A DNA stretch of 64,000 bases from Brevibacillus centrosporus (GTDB taxonomy: Bacteria; Bacillota; Bacilli; Brevibacillales; Brevibacillaceae). Positions 61,298 to 64,000 of the stretch are shown here, one piece after another. The notes under the pieces are model-generated. The model was not told where the DNA came from, searched no databases, and saw only the letters and a program-made list of their open reading frames with translations. The stretch lies in the NCBI RefSeq assembly GCF_003710815.1, contig NZ_RHHP01000023.1:150344-214343 (forward strand), read 5' to 3'. Positions within the stretch are counted from its first letter, which is position 1. Every line of letters starts with the position of its first letter. Made by a program: the position numbers and the translations under genes.

Positions 61298-63898
61298 ATG
61301 AGCAAGAAACGAATGGGGAGTCGAATTGCTGCCGCTTGTCTGGCGCTTTCGCTTGCGGTTACTGCGGCGCAGGTGGCGGGAGCTGTGCCTGATACGACCA
61401 GTACGGCTGTAGAATCTGGGCAGGATCAAGCTGTCGCATTCACCGATTTGGGCAACAGCTATGCCAAGGACGCGATCAACCGGTTAGCATCGCTTCAATT
61501 GATCGGTGGTCAAGGAGATGGGCTCTTTCATCCCCAGAACAAGATTACCCGTCAAGATATCGCTGTTTTGTTGAGTAAAGTAGTGGGATTGCAGCCAGAG
61601 TCAACGGATGATGCGATCTTTGAAGACGTACCAGCGGACAGTCCCTATGCGCCGTATATCTACGGCCTGTCCGACTTGGGGGTCATGAACGGGAGAAATA
61701 ACAACACGGTGGGAGCCGCTGACCCACTGACCAGACAAGAGCTGGCCGTATTGCTCTCCCGGCTGATGGAGGCAAGTCAGGTTGCGAAAGCAGTGAGTAC
61801 CACTGAGGTCTCGTACAGTGACGAACAGGATATGGCGGACTATGCAAAAGAGGCCATCGCCGAAGTGACGAACCAGCGCTGGATGCAAGGCGCAGGTGGC
61901 AACTTCAACCCACTGGGAAATGTGACGCGTGCCGAAGCAGCCGTGATTGCGGAGCGCGTGTTGAATGCGCGTTTTCAGCAGGCCGAGCAAGCGGATTTTA
62001 CTTTGAATACCGCAAGTCTGAGCTTGATGGCGGGTACGAGTGAGCGCGTAAAGGTAGCGAGTGCCAACGGAGAAAAGCTTCCGTTTACGCCGATCTACGC
62101 ATTTGATCGACCAGAGCTGGGGAGCATTCTGCCAGATGGAACCTTCGTTGCCGGGCCGACACCGGGCAAAGGGAATGTGAGCGTCACCATGGGCTACAAG
62201 ACGAAAACCATTCCTGTCGAGATTACCAATGCGCCACAGCCTGAACAACAGGATGAACAGAAGGACGATTCGACTCGCGAAGCAGCAGCGACTGTGGATG
62301 AGTCGCAGCCTGCAGAGAACGAAGAGGCGGGAGAGGCAGCTGAACAGGACGATTTGGTCAACGTGGCTCCCGGCAGCTTTACTTCTGTAAAGACGTTTGG
62401 ACCTCCCGATTCCTATTTTCAAACCGTGGAGAAGCAGTATCCCGGTCCGGTAGGTGGACTGGTAACACCGTCTGAAGAGTGGACCGGGTTCAATCGGCAG
62501 TTCGGTCGGAAGGTGACGGTAGCCCTTTCGCAGGATAAGCCTTTGGAAAGAGTTGCTCTGACATTCAGGCAACAAAAGTCTTCGGGCATCACCATGCCGG
62601 AATCGATGGACGTCGAAGTATCACGAGATGGAAAAGCCTGGTCGTATGCAGGAAAAGTCGTTCATGATGTCCCTGCGTCCGAAGACAAGCAGGTCGTACG
62701 CACGTTGAGTGTGACGCTCCCGGATATTGAGGCGCGCTACGTTCGCGTGTCCTTCCCGGTAAAAGTGTTTGCCTTTGCGAGACAGCTCGAAGTATGGGCA
62801 AACGAGAGCAGATCATGGGGAGGTGGGGCTGTGCTGCTGCCACCGCCAAGTCCGACGCAGATGATGGAGGATATAAAAGCCGGAAACCGCGTTGAGAATA
62901 TGCTTTTGGCGTATTCCGGAGCTTATGGTGATCGAGGAAACTGGACGAAAGACGACTTCCTGCCAATGGTCGGCTATCGCACCAGTGACGGTTATATGCG
63001 TGACCAAATGTTCGATACGGTTCTCTTTTTGCCTTATCAGGACATGGCTGCCACCAAGGTAGGCTGGCAAGGGTACCTAAATGACCTGTTTGGGACGAAC
63101 CGCCAGCTGGATGCCTTGAATAGCGCGATGCGGGAGTACAACCGCCTGAGGGGCACCCTGTATACCACACCAACCCAGGAAAATGTCGTCTTGGCCTTGC
63201 CGTACCCGGCGATGAGCCAGACCAACTTTGGCAAGCTTGCCGACAATAAGCCGTCGCTGTCCTTTAATCCGGCAGGCATCGGTGAGGAGCAAGCTTACGA
63301 GAATCGCAAGCAGGCATTGGAATGGTATTTCCAAGAGCTGTTAAAGCGATGGAACAAGGCGGAATACCCTTATCTGAAGCTGGAAGGGATCTACTGGTTC
63401 CATGAGCTGATCGAGGATGGCGCTCCCAAGGAACGTGATTTGATCCGCAGCATGGCGAGCATGGTCCATGATGAGGCGCTGCGCTTCTACTGGATCCCGT
63501 ATTACGGCGCACCAGGTGTGCAGGAGTGGAAGTCGCTGTACTTCGATTACGCCTTCCTGCAGCCAAACTATTACAGCGACAAGCCCGTTCAGCTGGATCG
63601 CATCGAGGGCGTGCTGGATACTGTCAGCAAGTACGGGATGGGCGTAGAGATCGAGGGAGACGAGCGGATGTACCGCGATCCGAAGTTCTACCAGACCTAT
63701 TACAACCAGCTCGTGGCTGCTCACAAGCTAGGCATGGACAAAAACAACGTCCACGCCTACTACTACGGCTCCAAGACGTTGATTCAGTCTGCAACCAGCA
63801 CCGACCCGGTCGTACGCAGCATTTACGATGACACGTACAAATGGATGCGCGGCAAGTTTGACCGGGAAGAGTATTACGAAGGAAGCGAAATGCCATAA
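61298..63898 (+). CDS. S-layer-anchored exported protein: three SLH domains plus DUF4855
   Basis: 866 residues from ATG 61298 with GGAGGAGAG upstream. Signal peptide about 1-29. Three SLH repeats (about 45-90, 105-150, 172-220), e.g. FTDLGNSYAKDAINRLASLQ and GGNFNPLGNVTRAEAAVI, bind pyruvylated cell-wall polysaccharide. A bacterial-Ig-like stretch (about 225-305) and a Glu/Gln-rich linker follow. A discoidin-like region comes next (about 365-500, ARYVRVSFPV). The C-terminal ~370 residues are DUF4855 (MLLAYSGAYGDRGNW, MFDTVLFLPYQDM, GVEIEGDERMYRD), a TIM-barrel-like domain of unknown, probably glycan-related, activity. Confidence 0.92.
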   Translation: MSKKRMGSRIAAACLALSLAVTAAQVAGAVPDTTSTAVESGQDQAVAFTDLGNSYAKDAINRLASLQLIGGQGDGLFHPQNKITRQDIAVLLSKVVGLQPESTDDAIFEDVPADSPYAPYIYGLSDLGVMNGRNNNTVGAADPLTRQELAVLLSRLMEASQVAKAVSTTEVSYSDEQDMADYAKEAIAEVTNQRWMQGAGGNFNPLGNVTRAEAAVIAERVLNARFQQAEQADFTLNTASLSLMAGTSERVKVASANGEKLPFTPIYAFDRPELGSILPDGTFVAGPTPGKGNVSVTMGYKTKTIPVEITNAPQPEQQDEQKDDSTREAAATVDESQPAENEEAGEAAEQDDLVNVAPGSFTSVKTFGPPDSYFQTVEKQYPGPVGGLVTPSEEWTGFNRQFGRKVTVALSQDKPLERVALTFRQQKSSGITMPESMDVEVSRDGKAWSYAGKVVHDVPASEDKQVVRTLSVTLPDIEARYVRVSFPVKVFAFARQLEVWANESRSWGGGAVLLPPPSPTQMMEDIKAGNRVENMLLAYSGAYGDRGNWTKDDFLPMVGYRTSDGYMRDQMFDTVLFLPYQDMAATKVGWQGYLNDLFGTNRQLDALNSAMREYNRLRGTLYTTPTQENVVLALPYPAMSQTNFGKLADNKPSLSFNPAGIGEEQAYENRKQALEWYFQELLKRWNKAEYPYLKLEGIYWFHELIEDGAPKERDLIRSMASMVHDEALRFYWIPYYGAPGVQEWKSLYFDYAFLQPNYYSDKPVQLDRIEGVLDTVSKYGMGVEIEGDERMYRDPKFYQTYYNQLVAAHKLGMDKNNVHAYYYGSKTLIQSATSTDPVVRSIYDDTYKWMRGKFDREEYYEGSEMP

Positions 63899-63942
63899 AG
63901 CTTTTTCGCATATAGATACAGTAAAGAGCCTGTTCTCCTGAA

Positions 63943-64000
63943 TGAACTGCACCCCGTCAAGTAGACAGTACAAATAAGTAAAAGTTTTAAGCGGCCTTAG
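63943..64000 (-). mobile_element. Terminus of an IS3-like insertion sequence (cut by window edge)
   Basis: TGAACTGCACCCCGTCAAGT from 63943 resembles the end of IS3/IS150-type elements. Read on the minus strand, AAG GCC GCT TAA (63998-63987) gives a K-A-A stop, the usual end of the IS3 orfB transposase. The element would continue to the right of the window. No target duplication can be checked. Confidence 0.55.

Noticed and set aside
1..64000. tRNA, rRNA or CRISPR arrays
   Set aside because: No cloverleaf-like, ribosomal or regularly spaced repeat sequence was noticed on reading both strands.

Overview
The window looks like the chromosome of a spore-forming, S-layer-bearing Gram-positive bacterium of the Brevibacillus/Paenibacillaceae type. 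This is inferred from strong AGGAGG-type ribosome binding sites, TTG/GTG starts, S-box and purine riboswitches, a YhcN/YlaJ-like spore lipoprotein, GlpP, RocB and an SLH-domain exported protein. No rRNA, tRNA or CRISPR array was seen. Almost everything is metabolic: uptake and breakdown of amines, purines or nucleosides, glycerol phosphate, amino acids and peptides.

Layout. 1-2668: end of eutA, then eutB and eutC (ethanolamine ammonia-lyase). 2761-4069: three small or unknown genes that look A+T-richer than their neighbours. 4170-9253: M29-like aminopeptidase, an eroded SDR/LysR pair, cardiolipin synthase and an NCS2 purine permease. 9253-13910 (minus strand): OsmC, RocB, IclR, a decayed lactone oxidase and its aldolase-like partner. 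13911-15775: PurR-like boxes, a clear promoter, a guanine-type riboswitch and a COG2509 flavoprotein. 15849-18772: MarR, DUF3298 and chemoreceptor genes. 18791-25185: SAM-I riboswitch, a BMP-type nucleoside ABC importer (lipoprotein, ATPase, two permeases), a sulfite-oxidase-like molybdoenzyme and a nucleoside phosphorylase. 25251-27359: ArsR/SulP operon. 27547-33849: leader terminator, glpP, a HAD phosphatase, ugpCAEB and a glycerophosphodiesterase. 34041-38797: SET protein, glnS with a possible leader peptide, APC permease, hydrolase. 38838-42145: spore lipoprotein and a two-subunit GMC dehydrogenase. 42307-44342: sigma-54 promoter, a Cys/Met PLP enzyme and a sigma-54 activator lacking its AAA+ domain. 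44461-55304: four M20 peptidases and a complete peptide ABC importer. 55347-63898: stalk-domain protein, ung, thiN, ferredoxin, GNAT, Fpg-like glycosylase, THUMP methyltransferase and an SLH-DUF4855 protein. The right edge enters an IS3-like element.

The best candidate for an undescribed system is the S-box-controlled nucleoside import and phosphorolysis operon (18791-25185). A SAM riboswitch on a nucleoside transporter suggests salvage of sulfur-containing nucleosides such as methylthioadenosine. Next come the guanine-type riboswitch that appears wired as an ON switch (14206-14316), and the pairing of a consensus sigma-54 promoter (42307-42322) with an activator that has lost its ATPase domain. 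A recurring theme is gene erosion by internal deletion (SDR/LysR, lactone oxidase, sigma-54 activator).
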